From: CF-118 sp035689345
GTDB lineage: Bacteria > Chloroflexota > Dormibacteria > Dormibacterales > Dormibacteraceae
Assembly: GCA_035689345.1 (NCBI GenBank)
Contig: DASSLR010000013.1
Span: forward strand, 41,863 to 105,862
Direction: 5' to 3'
DNA length: 64,000 nt
The notes under the pieces are model-generated. The model was given only the letters and a program-made list of their open reading frames with translations, made no database searches and was not told the DNA's origin. Of the stretch, positions 9,257 to 17,530 are shown in pieces (the stretch's first letter is position 1; each line of letters begins with the position of its first letter). The position numbers were made by a program, and so were the translations under genes.

Positions 9257-10773
9257 GATGCCGACCTCGTCAGCGCGGAGCCGAGCAGCGGCTGGAGGCG
9301 GTCCGCCAGCTCCTTCTGATAGTCCGCTCCCGTGAATTCCAGCAGCGGGTGCGGCGCCAGCAGGTGCTCCTTGACGGCACCCTTCACCCGCGCGTACACG
9401 GCCGGATAAGGGTCGTCGCGGCCGTTGTTCTCCAGGGTCACGGCGACCGCGTCCGGCCCACCCGCGTCGACGAAGTGCGCGAGCGGCTGAATGCCGGCGT
9501 CGACCATTCCGCCGCCGCTTCCGGTCTCGACGACCCTCGCCAGGTATGAACGCTGGTGCCACAGCTCCGGACCGCGGCTCGCCTGCTCGAGCACGAACGC
9601 CACCACCTCATCCGGCCTGATGGAGGGCCGGTCGGGCCGGTACCCGAAGCGCGTCGCGGCGAGGTGCAGCGCCAGCACGCGCGCGTTGTAGCGATAGCCC
9701 TGCACCGCGCCCGAGTTGCTGGGGATGCCGTGCTTCTTGAGCCCGCCCGACGCCTGCATGAGCGTGCCCGCGAAGAAAAGCCCCGGCAGGCTCGAGCTCT
9801 CCCAGAAGGGCGTCATCGCCGGCAGCCGGCTCGCGCCGAAGGTCGCAACTCCAAGCTGCGCGAGGTCGCGCAGCGGCGCGACGAAGCCGGTCGCCGCGAT
9901 CACGTCGTCCACCTCGAAGTCGGTGGCCGCGCCGCTCGGGCTCTTCGTGTGCACCTTGTAGGTCTGGCCCGTCTTCTCGACTGATTCGATCGACGCGTCG
10001 AGGATGACGACGCCGCCGGCCAGCGCCCAGTCCTCGTATGGCTGCACGTAGCGCGCGCGCACGCCGACGAGCGAGCGCGTGTCCACCGACAGCTTCGTCG
10101 GGCTCGGCGACGCGAGGATGATCTGGCGGGCCCAGGGCAGCAAGCCCGTGGCGATCTCGAAGCCGGAGTTCTGCTTGCCGACGATGAAGATGCGCTTGTC
10201 GGCGTAGGACTCGGCGGCGCGCAGCTCGCCGTACTGCTGCACCCCTTCCACCTGCAGGACGTTCGGTCGCCAGGGCTCGGCCACGCCGGTGGCGAACACG
10301 GCCGCGGGCGCGCGGTACTCGCCGTCGGTCGTGACGACCACGAAATCGTCGCCCTCACGGCGCGTGCTCTCCCAGCGGCAGCCGTACCGCACCTTCAGGC
10401 CCGCTCGCTGTGCGAAGGTGACAAGCCCCTTCTCCATCTCCGGCCGCGAAGGGAAGTACGAGGTGCCGTCCATCACCGTGGGCATGATCGCCCGCAGCTG
10501 CTCGTCGTCCGACAGCAGGCTGTTCCAGTCGTAGCGCTCGTAGGCGCGGGTCGGCTTCTCGTGATCGGCGAACGGCTTGGTCCAGCTGAGCATCCGCTGG
10601 AAGATCGGCCACTTGCGGAACATCCCGCCCGGCGTGTCGTCGGCCGAGATGACCGCGTGCTCGACGCCGAGGCGCGTGAGGCAGTAGGTCAGCTGCAGCG
10701 CGCCCGGACCGCTGCCGACGACGAGCAGTGGGTACCTGCCGGGCGGGAACGGGCGGTTGATCAGGTCAGCCAA
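9253..10773 (-). CDS. Flavin-containing monooxygenase-like protein
   Basis: A protein of about 506 residues with an FAD Rossmann motif near the N-terminus (VVGSGPGA), an NADPH-type motif (IVGKQNSG) and the AATGF motif typical of Baeyer-Villiger and N-oxidising flavoprotein monooxygenases. About 80 residues after the oxidoreductase core are of unknown function. I chose the TTG at 10773 because the FAD motif follows closely; a much longer frame upstream is the shadow of the cNMP-binding gene. The start overlaps that gene by 13 bp and the stop overlaps the cyclase start, so the three are cotranslated. Substrate unknown. Confidence 0.82.
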   Translation of the reverse strand: MADLINRPFPPGRYPLLVVGSGPGALQLTYCLTRLGVEHAVISADDTPGGMFRKWPIFQRMLSWTKPFADHEKPTRAYERYDWNSLLSDDEQLRAIMPTVMDGTSYFPSRPEMEKGLVTFAQRAGLKVRYGCRWESTRREGDDFVVVTTDGEYRAPAAVFATGVAEPWRPNVLQVEGVQQYGELRAAESYADKRIFIVGKQNSGFEIATGLLPWARQIILASPSPTKLSVDTRSLVGVRARYVQPYEDWALAGGVVILDASIESVEKTGQTYKVHTKSPSGAATDFEVDDVIAATGFVAPLRDLAQLGVATFGASRLPAMTPFWESSSLPGLFFAGTLMQASGGLKKHGIPSNSGAVQGYRYNARVLALHLAATRFGYRPDRPSIRPDEVVAFVLEQASRGPELWHQRSYLARVVETGSGGGMVDAGIQPLAHFVDAGGPDAVAVTLENNGRDDPYPAVYARVKGAVKEHLLAPHPLLEFTGADYQKELADRLQPLLGSALTRSAS

Positions 10774-11183
10774 CGCGTCGTCGTCCGCACCTTCCGCGCC
10801 TCTCCTTGAAGAAGCCGGAAGAGGACCCTCGGATGGCCCACCAGGAACCCCTCCAGCGATTCGGCCGGGAGCACCAGGCAGCGCAGCGGCCGCTCGGCCA
10901 CGATGTCGGCCACCGGCGGCTCGCCGAGCAGGCACGAGATCTCGCCGAAGAAATCACCGGGCCGGAGCGTCGCGCGATCCTTGCCGTCGACGCGGATCGT
11001 CGCCGCGCCGTCGAGGATGACGTAGAAGGCAGCGCTGGACAGGCCCTGCCGCACCACGCGCTCCCCCTCGCTGAACATCTGCTCATCGAAGATGTCGACC
11101 AGGTTCTCGAGCTCCGGCGTCGTGAGGTCGGCGAAGAGCGCGAACCCGGCGAGGATGTCGACGACCTCTGCGCGTACGTCCAT
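10761..11183 (-). CDS. Stand-alone cyclic-nucleotide-binding domain protein
   Basis: A 140-residue CRP-like cNMP-binding domain with no HTH. The beta-roll is recognisable, including the phosphate-binding cassette region GDFFGEISCLLGEPP; the canonical cassette ends in R-A, here P-V, so ligand binding is uncertain. In the operon it lies between an MFS pump and the flavin monooxygenase, upstream of a cyclase-domain protein. A sensor of the product of that cyclase is a reasonable inference, but unproven. Confidence 0.87.
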   Translation of the reverse strand: MDVRAEVVDILAGFALFADLTTPELENLVDIFDEQMFSEGERVVRQGLSSAAFYVILDGAATIRVDGKDRATLRPGDFFGEISCLLGEPPVADIVAERPLRCLVLPAESLEGFLVGHPRVLFRLLQGEARKVRTTTRWLT

Positions 11184-11189
11184 ATATCT

Positions 11190-12776
11190 CTACTCCCCGG
11201 CCGCGGCGACCGAGTGGGGGTCGCGCGCCGCCGTTGATTGTCTGGTCTGTGGGTTGACGATGCCCAGCCCGTTGACGATCGCACCCGCCAGCAGGAACCC
11301 GAACGCGATGAACATGGCCAGGTGGAAGGAGTTGGTCGACGCGTCCCGCACCATGGCCACCATGCTCGGGTCGGCGGGCGTGTTGAGCGGGTTCACGTTG
11401 GCGCGAAAGCTCGGGGAGTAGACGTCGATTCCAAGCACTCCCATCCGCGGCGCCAGGTACGAGTAGAAGGACGCCGTCAGGAAGACGAAGATCAGAGCGC
11501 CCATCAGCTGAGGTCCCACGCGCGAGATCGCGTTGTTGATCGCCGAACCCAGGCCTGACCGGCGCACGGGCACCGAGGTCATCAAGGCTGTGGTCAGCGG
11601 CGCGACCATGATCATCACGCCGAGTCCGTAGACCACGTTTCCCGGCAGGAAATCGGTGAAGTAGGACGGGGGCGGCAGGTAGGTGCTGGGGTTGCCGACG
11701 TCAAGCCTCCACGCCGCGCTCGAAGCCGGCACGCGCACGAACCACAGAACGCCAAGCGCCATCAGCGACGGCCCGAGCGCCATGAAGAAGCGTGGTCCGT
11801 ATTTCGCCGCCAGGCTGCCGAATCGTGGCGAGAAGAAGATCAGGAGAAGCGAGCCGGGAATGCCGGCCATGCCGGCCGCAGCGGCGGTGTAACCGAGCGA
11901 GCCCTGCTGGAACAGGGCGAGGTAGTAGAAGAGCACGTACAGCGACCCGTAGATCAGCAGGGTCGAGATGTTCGTCACCGTGAAGTTCCGCGACTTGAAC
12001 AGCTCGAGCGGGATGAGAGGATGCTTCGCCGTGCGCATCCAGAACGGCAGGGCCGCGGCCGCGAGCACGCCCAGGGCCAGGACGACGTATCCGATGGGAT
12101 CCTTCCACTCGCGCTGCTGACCGTAGATCGCGCCAAACGCAAGGCCGCCGACCGCGAGCGCCACGATGCCCGCGCCCAGCCAGTCGAACTGGGGCGAGGC
12201 CTGGTCGTCGCGGCTCTCGGGCACGTGCTGCCACGTGGCCCACACGGCGACGACCACCAGGGGCACGTTGACCAGGAAGGCCGCGCGCCACGAGATCGTG
12301 TCGACCAGCAGCCCTCCGACGACCGGTCCGAGGATGGTGGTGGCCCCGGAGGCGCCGGCCCAGAACCCGAAAGCTCGACCCTGCTCCTCACCCGAGAAGT
12401 TCGCGGTCAGTAGAGCGAGCGAGCCGGGTACCAGCATCGCGCCCGCCGCGCCCTGCAGGATGCGGAAGAGGACCAGCAGCTCCATGTTCGGGGCGAGGCC
12501 GCACAGCACGGAGGTGATGCCGAACCCGACCAGGCCGTACATGAACATCCGCTTGCGCCCGTAGTAGTCGCTGAGCGCGCCGGCCAGGATGAGCAGCGCG
12601 CTGAGGGTGAGCAGGTAGGCGTTGTAGACGTATGACTGGCCCTCGAGCACGCCGAGGAAGAGGCGCGGGAGGTCGCGACCGATGCGCGGCAGGGCCACGT
12701 TGACGACCGTCGAATCCAGGAACACGATGCCGGATCCCAGCACGGCGGCGGCCAGGATCCAACGTTGCTTTGTCAC
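11190..12776 (-). CDS. MFS transporter, DHA2 (14-TM) family
   Basis: A 528-residue major facilitator with the DHA2 drug/H+ antiporter signature: LDSTVVNVALP in TM1, the GALSDYYGRKR loop motif A, and the VPGSLALLTANF motif. The length and repeated hydrophobic segments fit 14 membrane spans. It starts at GTG behind a purine-rich AAGGGAGAGG. It is the first gene of the operon leading into cNMP-binding protein, monooxygenase and cyclase regulator; the gap to the next gene is 6 bp. Probably exports a small hydrophobic compound. Confidence 0.9.
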   Translation of the reverse strand: MTKQRWILAAAVLGSGIVFLDSTVVNVALPRIGRDLPRLFLGVLEGQSYVYNAYLLTLSALLILAGALSDYYGRKRMFMYGLVGFGITSVLCGLAPNMELLVLFRILQGAAGAMLVPGSLALLTANFSGEEQGRAFGFWAGASGATTILGPVVGGLLVDTISWRAAFLVNVPLVVVAVWATWQHVPESRDDQASPQFDWLGAGIVALAVGGLAFGAIYGQQREWKDPIGYVVLALGVLAAAALPFWMRTAKHPLIPLELFKSRNFTVTNISTLLIYGSLYVLFYYLALFQQGSLGYTAAAAGMAGIPGSLLLIFFSPRFGSLAAKYGPRFFMALGPSLMALGVLWFVRVPASSAAWRLDVGNPSTYLPPPSYFTDFLPGNVVYGLGVMIMVAPLTTALMTSVPVRRSGLGSAINNAISRVGPQLMGALIFVFLTASFYSYLAPRMGVLGIDVYSPSFRANVNPLNTPADPSMVAMVRDASTNSFHLAMFIAFGFLLAGAIVNGLGIVNPQTRQSTAARDPHSVAAAGE

Positions 12777-12807
12777 CCTCTCCCTTTGGGCGAGTAGCTT
12801 ACCGCCC

Positions 12808-12820
12808 GCCCCGAAGGGGC
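12808..12820 (-). terminator. Short GC hairpin downstream of the YwaF-like gene
   Basis: A 5-bp GCCCC/GGGGC stem with a 3-nt loop lies in the 54-bp gap between the YwaF-like gene and the MFS gene, both on the minus strand. No T run follows. It could end upstream transcription or attenuate it; weak evidence. Confidence 0.25.
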
Positions 12821-12830
12821 CGGTGAAGGG

Positions 12831-13529
12831 CTAGACGGCTTCGGCCGGCTGCTGCTGGGCGGGCCGCTGAGCCGGCTCGGCCCGGAACGGCGCGTAGAGG
12901 ACGTTCATGACGATCATCGCGATGATCGCGGCCGTGAAGATGTACCACGGCCACGGCCCCATGTAGTCGAGGGCCGTCTTCGTCGGCGGCAGGTACCGCA
13001 AGAACAGGTAGTTCCCGTTGGTCGCGACGTCGACGAACCACACCGCCACCGCATAGACGGCCGTGGCTGTGAAGACCCTGAGCACGGCGTGCCGGGCCGG
13101 CCGCATGCGCAGGACGAAGACCAGGTACAGCGCGCCCAGGACCACGAGGCCGTGCTCCGCGTAGTACTGGAAGTACACGGGCTGCGGGAAGTGGCCCGGA
13201 ATGCTCGGCGTGAAGAGACCAGGCAGCGTGCCGCCGATGCCCCAGAAATACGCCACCTCGAACGCGAACTGAACGCGCCACCACAGCGCCGCGGCCAGCA
13301 CGAAACAGCCGAGCTCGCAGAGGTGGAGGGGCAGGTTGTACTGGATGTACCAGCGGTGCTCGACGATGGCCAGGATCCACCAGGCGCACTCGGCCAGCAC
13401 CACCGCGATGGCGAGAACCCGGGCTCCGCGATCGGCCCATCGCTGAGGCACGCGCCGCGCGGCGAGGAGCACCGCCACGATCCCGCCGGCGATGACAAAC
13501 AGAGGGATGACGTGCTCTGGCGGCAGCAT
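12831..13529 (-). CDS. YwaF / TIGR02206-type membrane protein
   Basis: A 232-residue protein with about seven hydrophobic segments. The motif NLPLHLCELG in the third segment, the YFWGIGGTLPGLFTPSIPG loop and QYYAEHGLV are diagnostic of the TIGR02206 (YwaF) family of integral membrane proteins, whose role is unknown. The start ATG at 13529 follows the P450 stop by 41 bp; a longer frame upstream is only the P450 shadow. Probably cotranscribed with the P450. Confidence 0.87.
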   Translation of the reverse strand: MLPPEHVIPLFVIAGGIVAVLLAARRVPQRWADRGARVLAIAVVLAECAWWILAIVEHRWYIQYNLPLHLCELGCFVLAAALWWRVQFAFEVAYFWGIGGTLPGLFTPSIPGHFPQPVYFQYYAEHGLVVLGALYLVFVLRMRPARHAVLRVFTATAVYAVAVWFVDVATNGNYLFLRYLPPTKTALDYMGPWPWYIFTAAIIAMIVMNVLYAPFRAEPAQRPAQQQPAEAV

Positions 13530-13570
13530 GCCGCGCGTATTTTGGCGGATCAGTACGCGGCGGGTAAAGG

Positions 13571-14911
13571 CTAGTTGAGCGTTTCCCGGCGCGTGACCGT
13601 CATGGGCAGGCCGCCGCCCGGACGGAGCGTGATTGACGGCGCCGGCTTGACCACCGCCGGCGGGTCGCTCAGCTTGAACCGGGGCAGGATGACCGAGATC
13701 GCGATCGTAGCTTCGAGCTGCGCGAACGAGGCCCCGAGGCACCGGCGCGGCCCGCTGCTGAACGGGAAGAACGCGAACTTCGGCAACCGCGAGGCGAGTG
13801 CGTCCTGCCAGCGGTCGGGGTCGAACTTCTCCGGCTCTGCGAAAAAGCGCCGGTCGCGATGCATGGCCCACGGGCTCATGACCACCGTCTGGCCGGCCCT
13901 GACCTCGTGGTCGCCGATCCTGGTGTCCCGCAACGCGCGCCGGCCGAACGCGTAAGCGGGCGGGTAGATGCGCAAGCACTCGTTGAGCACGTTCTGCATG
14001 TACGGCAGGCGCCCGATCAGCTGGGCGGGCGGCACCGTTCTGGCCCCGGCCCGGTCGAGCTCCGCGAGGAGCTTGCGCACCACGTCGTCTCGTCCGGCCA
14101 GCACGTACCACGTCCACGAGAGCAGGCAGGCGGTCGTCTCGTGACCCGCAAAGAAGATGGCGAGACACGCGTCGCGCACCTCGCGATCGGTCATAGGCGT
14201 GCCGTCCTCGTCTCGGGCGCCGACGAGCATGGAGATGAGGTCAGGCCCTGGATGGCGCCGTCGCTCGCGGATCGCTTCGTAGGCGATCACGTCGAGCTCT
14301 TTCATCGCCCGGTAGAGGCGAATCGTGCGCAGGCTCGGCAGCGGGTAGCGGAACCGGAACGGGCTTGCGATGCGGCTGTTGAACTCATCCATCACCGCGT
14401 CGATCAGCCGCTGGGCCACGTCCACCCCGTCCGAGAAATCGAGGCCGAAGAGGGTGCGGGTGACGATCTGAAGGGTGAGCCGCATCATGTCGGTGTGGAT
14501 GTCGCGGCGCTCTCCGCTGTGCCATCTGGAGATCGCGCGCTCCGACTCCTCGGCCATCACCGCGGCGTACTCGTCGAGTCGCTCCTTGTGAAAAGCGGGC
14601 AGCATTAGCTTCCGCTGGTGCAGCCAGCTGTCGCTGTCGGCCAGGAGGAGGCTCCCCGAGAGCAGCGGCGGCATGATGCTCGAGAGGTAGGCCTTGCTGA
14701 AGTCGGCACGGCGGGTCAGCATCACCTCGGTCACGAGGTCGGGCCGGCTGATCACGATCACATCGTCGGCGCCGAGCCGCACGCGGACGACGTCCGCGGT
14801 CTCAGCGCACCGCTCCAGGAACGCGAGCCTGTCCTGCTGGAAATCCCGAAAGGCGCTGGAAGCCAGGGCCTGGCTGCTGTCCACCTCTAGCGTTCTGATT
14901 GCGTCGGGCAT
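13571..14911 (-). CDS. Cytochrome P450
   Basis: A 446-residue soluble bacterial P450. The I-helix AGHETT motif is at 255-260, the ExxR pair at Glu311/Arg314, and the heme loop FSSGPRRCLG carries the Cys391 ligand. The sequence resembles class II-like bacterial P450s related to CYP4/CYP102-type fatty acid hydroxylases, but the substrate cannot be deduced. No ferredoxin or ferredoxin reductase gene is adjacent, so its electron donor lies elsewhere. Downstream is the YwaF-like membrane protein on the same strand. Confidence 0.93.
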   Translation of the reverse strand: MPDAIRTLEVDSSQALASSAFRDFQQDRLAFLERCAETADVVRVRLGADDVIVISRPDLVTEVMLTRRADFSKAYLSSIMPPLLSGSLLLADSDSWLHQRKLMLPAFHKERLDEYAAVMAEESERAISRWHSGERRDIHTDMMRLTLQIVTRTLFGLDFSDGVDVAQRLIDAVMDEFNSRIASPFRFRYPLPSLRTIRLYRAMKELDVIAYEAIRERRRHPGPDLISMLVGARDEDGTPMTDREVRDACLAIFFAGHETTACLLSWTWYVLAGRDDVVRKLLAELDRAGARTVPPAQLIGRLPYMQNVLNECLRIYPPAYAFGRRALRDTRIGDHEVRAGQTVVMSPWAMHRDRRFFAEPEKFDPDRWQDALASRLPKFAFFPFSSGPRRCLGASFAQLEATIAISVILPRFKLSDPPAVVKPAPSITLRPGGGLPMTVTRRETLN

Positions 14912-14935
14912 GGTACCCGAGCACAGGAGTGCTGT

Positions 14936-15316
14936 TCAGCGACCTCCCTGGGCCCGGTACTGCGCGGCGTCGTACAGGAGCTTGAGGGACACGATCCTTC
15001 CGTGCTCGACCCGGAAGAATTCCGCGAACCGCATCACGCCGCCGGGTAACTCGGCGTCGTAGAGCACGGCCGCCAGGTCGCCGGACTCGACTCTCTGCTG
15101 GACCTCGATCGGCGCCTGGAGACCTTCCACGAACCGCTGCAGCCCGGCTATGAAGCCCGCCGAACCTCGCCGCTTGCCGGCGATCGATCCCTCGAAATCG
15201 AGATCCTCGGCCAGGATCTGGGTCAGCCGCGATCGGTCGAACGAGGCGATCCCGTCGCGCCAGCTGTCGTAATAGGCGCTGACGATCTCGGCGGTCTGCA
15301 TGGCGGTCGTCTCCAT
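14936..15316 (-). CDS. SnoaL-like / NTF2-fold protein
   Basis: A 126-residue protein of the SnoaL/ketosteroid-isomerase (NTF2) fold, seen from the N-terminal helix AYYDSWRDG, the LAEDLDFEGSIAGKR core and the FRVEHGRIVSLKLLYD strand. The ATG at 15316 is 6 nt behind AAGGAG; the ATG two codons earlier abuts that ribosome site and is unlikely. It is the last gene of the ArsR-SRPBCC-SnoaL operon. Probably a small-ligand-binding or isomerase-like protein, function undefined. Confidence 0.8.
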   Translation of the reverse strand: METTAMQTAEIVSAYYDSWRDGIASFDRSRLTQILAEDLDFEGSIAGKRRGSAGFIAGLQRFVEGLQAPIEVQQRVESGDLAAVLYDAELPGGVMRFAEFFRVEHGRIVSLKLLYDAAQYRAQGGR

Positions 15317-15327
15317 CTTCATCTCCT

Positions 15328-15762
15328 TCAGTTGCCGCCCGGCCTCCAGTCGTCCGGGCCGGGATCCGAGCCGCCCGCGGCGACCGCGAGGCGGCCGAGG
15401 TAGTTGCTCCAGCCGGTCGCGTGGCCCCTCGAGTGCGATTCCGGCAGCGCGGTGTGCCTGAGGCTGACCGTCGTTCCATTCCGCGTCGGCGTCAGCGTGA
15501 ACTCGACACGCGACGACCCCGGCGGCAGGTCCTCGACGCCCTCCATGCCCCACGAGACGACGACGCGATGCGGCGGCTCCACTTCCACGTACTCGCCGCG
15601 AACGAGATAACCGTTGATGTCCACGGAGAACTCCCCGCCCGGCACCGGGTGCAGGGTCGCGCGCGAGCCCATCCATCGGGTCATGCGATCGGGCTTGACC
15701 AGGTGCTCGAAGACGACGTCGATCGGAGCCTCGATGTCGATCGACGTCGCGAAATCAGGCAC
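15328..15762 (-). CDS. SRPBCC (AHSA1-like) domain protein
   Basis: A 144-residue START/SRPBCC ligand-binding protein of the AHSA1 type: DIEAPIDVVFEHL at the start, then the RMTRWMGSRATLHPVPGG strand-loop and the C-terminal helix HATGWSNYLGRL. The GTG at 15762 has AGGAG 8 nt upstream and overlaps the end of arsR by 8 bp. ArsR-SRPBCC gene pairs are common in bacteria, the regulator controlling the SRPBCC partner. Ligand unknown. Confidence 0.87.
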   Translation of the reverse strand: MPDFATSIDIEAPIDVVFEHLVKPDRMTRWMGSRATLHPVPGGEFSVDINGYLVRGEYVEVEPPHRVVVSWGMEGVEDLPPGSSRVEFTLTPTRNGTTVSLRHTALPESHSRGHATGWSNYLGRLAVAAGGSDPGPDDWRPGGN

Positions 15763-16096
15763 GTCGCCGGCTCCTGCGCTTCTTTTTGGCCGCCGCCTCC
15801 GCGGCACTCTTCAACGACCGCAGCTGTGCGGGCCAGAAGCCCGAGAGGAAATCGTTGACCGCCGCGAGGCCGTCGGTGCGGACGACGAACAGGTGGCGCT
15901 GCCGGTCGCGCTGCTCGTTGACCAGTCCTGCGCCGCGCAGCACGCGCAGATGGTGCGACGCGATCTGCTGCGACATGCCGAGGCTGGTCGCGACGTCGCC
16001 CACGGCCCGCGGCCTGTCGCGGACGAGGGCCAGGATGCGCCGCCGATTGCCGTCGGACAGGGCGCGCCAGGCGTTCTCCGCGACGGGTGCTGCCAT
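15755..16096 (-). CDS. ArsR-family transcriptional regulator
   Basis: A 113-residue winged-helix repressor: LSDGNRRRILALV, then the helix-turn-helix VGDVATSLGMSQQIASHHLRVLRGAGLV and the wing RDRQRHLFVV, ending in a lysine/arginine-rich tail. There are no CxC metal-site cysteines, so it is the ligand-responsive type usually paired with SRPBCC genes rather than a metal sensor. It heads a three-gene operon. A consensus promoter with an internal palindrome lies immediately upstream and suggests autoregulation. Confidence 0.92.
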   Translation of the reverse strand: MAAPVAENAWRALSDGNRRRILALVRDRPRAVGDVATSLGMSQQIASHHLRVLRGAGLVNEQRDRQRHLFVVRTDGLAAVNDFLSGFWPAQLRSLKSAAEAAAKKKRRSRRRA

Positions 16097-16103
16097 GCGG
16101 CTA

Positions 16104-16132
16104 ATTCAAGCAGTCGTTTGTACAAATGTCAA
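16104..16132 (-). promoter_or_regulatory. arsR promoter with palindromic operator in the spacer
   Basis: On the minus strand a perfect -35 TTGACA (16132-16127) is followed by a 17-bp spacer and -10 TTGAAT (16109-16104), 7 nt before the arsR ATG, so the transcript should be nearly leaderless. The first ten spacer bases are the perfect palindrome TTTGTACAAA (16117-16126), a good candidate ArsR operator that would block polymerase. Confidence 0.7.
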
Positions 16133-16160
16133 TTGGACTTCAGGTGGCCGAGAGTTGCCC

Positions 16161-16295
16161 TTGGTCAACCGAGCCGTCGCGCGGCTGGCAGGCTGGAAGG
16201 TTCCCGAGTTCGTCCCTCTTTTCGTCGGCCGGTTCACCCGCGAGCGGCTTCGCGAGGACGCGGCCGCGCTGAGCCAGGCCGAGAAGGGAGCCTAG
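16161..16295 (+). CDS. Possible small protein of about 44 residues
   Basis: A short plus-strand frame from TTG at 16161, with GAGAG 6 nt upstream, encodes a compact sequence rich in Arg, Ala and Glu (NRAVARLAGWKVPEFVP, then RFTRERLRED). It lies divergently beside the arsR promoter and overlaps the thrC stop by 4 bp. Composition looks protein-like, but no family is recognised and it could be chance. Confidence 0.3.
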   Translation: MVNRAVARLAGWKVPEFVPLFVGRFTRERLREDAAALSQAEKGA

Positions 16296-17530
16296 CCGGC
16301 GAGCTCGTAGAGCGATTCCCAGGCCGCGGGGTCGTTGGCGACCGGCCTGGGCAGCGGGACGTCGGGCGCAGGTGAGGTGAAGCCCGCGCCGGTGTCGAAC
16401 ACGGTGATGCGCTCGGAGCGATCGACGAGCTGGCGCTCGACCAGCATCGGCAGAGCCGCCAGGGCGGCCGCGGTCTCGAGCCCGATGAAGCCCGCGCCTC
16501 GCGCGGCGGCGAAACCCTGCATCGCGAGGATTTCCTGTTCAGGCACCGCGATGGCGGCGCCGCCGGACTCTCTGATCGCCGCGAGCATGAGGTGATCGCC
16601 GAGGGCACCGGGGACTCGGATTCCCGCCGCGCGCGTGGAGGCTCCCTGCCAGGGCTCGGCGAAGGCCGCACCGGATTCGAACGCGCGCACGATGGGCGCG
16701 CAGCCGTCCGACTGCACCGCGTAGAGGCGAGGCCTGCGCGGGCCGATCAGGCCGATTGATTCGAGCTCCGCGAACGCCTTCCACATGCCGATGAGGCCGG
16801 TCCCGCCGCCCGTCGGGTACAGGACGGCGTCGGGCAGCTCCCACGCGAAGTCTTCGGCGAGCTCGAAGCCCAGCGTCTTCTTGCCTTCCACGCGGTAAGG
16901 CTCGCGCAGGGTGGCGACGTCAAAGGCGCCGGTGGCCGTGCTGATCGCGCGCGCGAGCCGCCCGCAGTCGGAGATCAATCCGTCGAGCAGGATCAGCCTC
17001 GCCCCGCACACCACGGCCTGCTGCTGCGTGGCCAGTGGGGCATCCGCCGGCATCACCACGGTGGCGCGCAATCCGGCGGCGGCCGCGTAAGCCGCCAGGG
17101 CCGCGCCGGCGTTGCCTGCCGAAGGCGCGACGAGGCTTTGAGCTCCGAGCTCCGCCGCGCGGCCGACGGCGACCGCCATGCCTCGCGCCTTGAACGACCC
17201 GGTCGGGTTGACGCCCTCGGCTTTGACGCTCAGCCGGTCGAGCCCGAAGGCCTCCGCGAGGCGCGTGGGCGCCAGCAAGGGTGTGCCGCCCTCGCCCAAC
17301 GTGACGATGAAACGCGGATCGCGCACCGGCAGCAGCTCGGTCCACCGCCACAGCCCGCCGCGGCGCGCGGCCACCGTCTCTTTCGTCAGCGAGCGCCTGG
17401 CCGCCTCCAGGTCGTACCGCGCGAGCAGCGTGCGCCCGTCGGCGGGGTCGGTCTGCTGCAGGCGGTCGGCCTCGTAACGAAGCCCCGAGAGCGAGCCCTC
17501 GAGGTGCGTCAGCTGCCCGTGCGGAGCCAC
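16292..17530 (-). CDS. thrC: Threonine synthase
   Basis: A 412-residue fold-type II PLP enzyme that converts O-phosphohomoserine to threonine. The PLP lysine sits in NPTGSFKARG, followed by the SAGNAGAA substrate loop and the phosphate-binding PTGGGTGLIGMW glycine loop, as in threonine synthases. The GTG at 17530 overlaps the upstream phosphoesterase gene by 22 bp and gives a normal length. No other thr genes are adjacent. A related PLP lyase of the same fold cannot be fully excluded, but length and motifs favour ThrC. Confidence 0.85.
   Translation of the reverse strand: MAPHGQLTHLEGSLSGLRYEADRLQQTDPADGRTLLARYDLEAARRSLTKETVAARRGGLWRWTELLPVRDPRFIVTLGEGGTPLLAPTRLAEAFGLDRLSVKAEGVNPTGSFKARGMAVAVGRAAELGAQSLVAPSAGNAGAALAAYAAAAGLRATVVMPADAPLATQQQAVVCGARLILLDGLISDCGRLARAISTATGAFDVATLREPYRVEGKKTLGFELAEDFAWELPDAVLYPTGGGTGLIGMWKAFAELESIGLIGPRRPRLYAVQSDGCAPIVRAFESGAAFAEPWQGASTRAAGIRVPGALGDHLMLAAIRESGGAAIAVPEQEILAMQGFAAARGAGFIGLETAAALAALPMLVERQLVDRSERITVFDTGAGFTSPAPDVPLPRPVANDPAAWESLYELAG

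Noticed and set aside
7370..9319. Very long plus-strand open frame (649 codons) opposite the cyclase regulator
   Set aside because: It is a high-GC antisense shadow: the translation is rich in Arg, Gln and His with no domain motif, while the minus strand encodes a clear multidomain protein.
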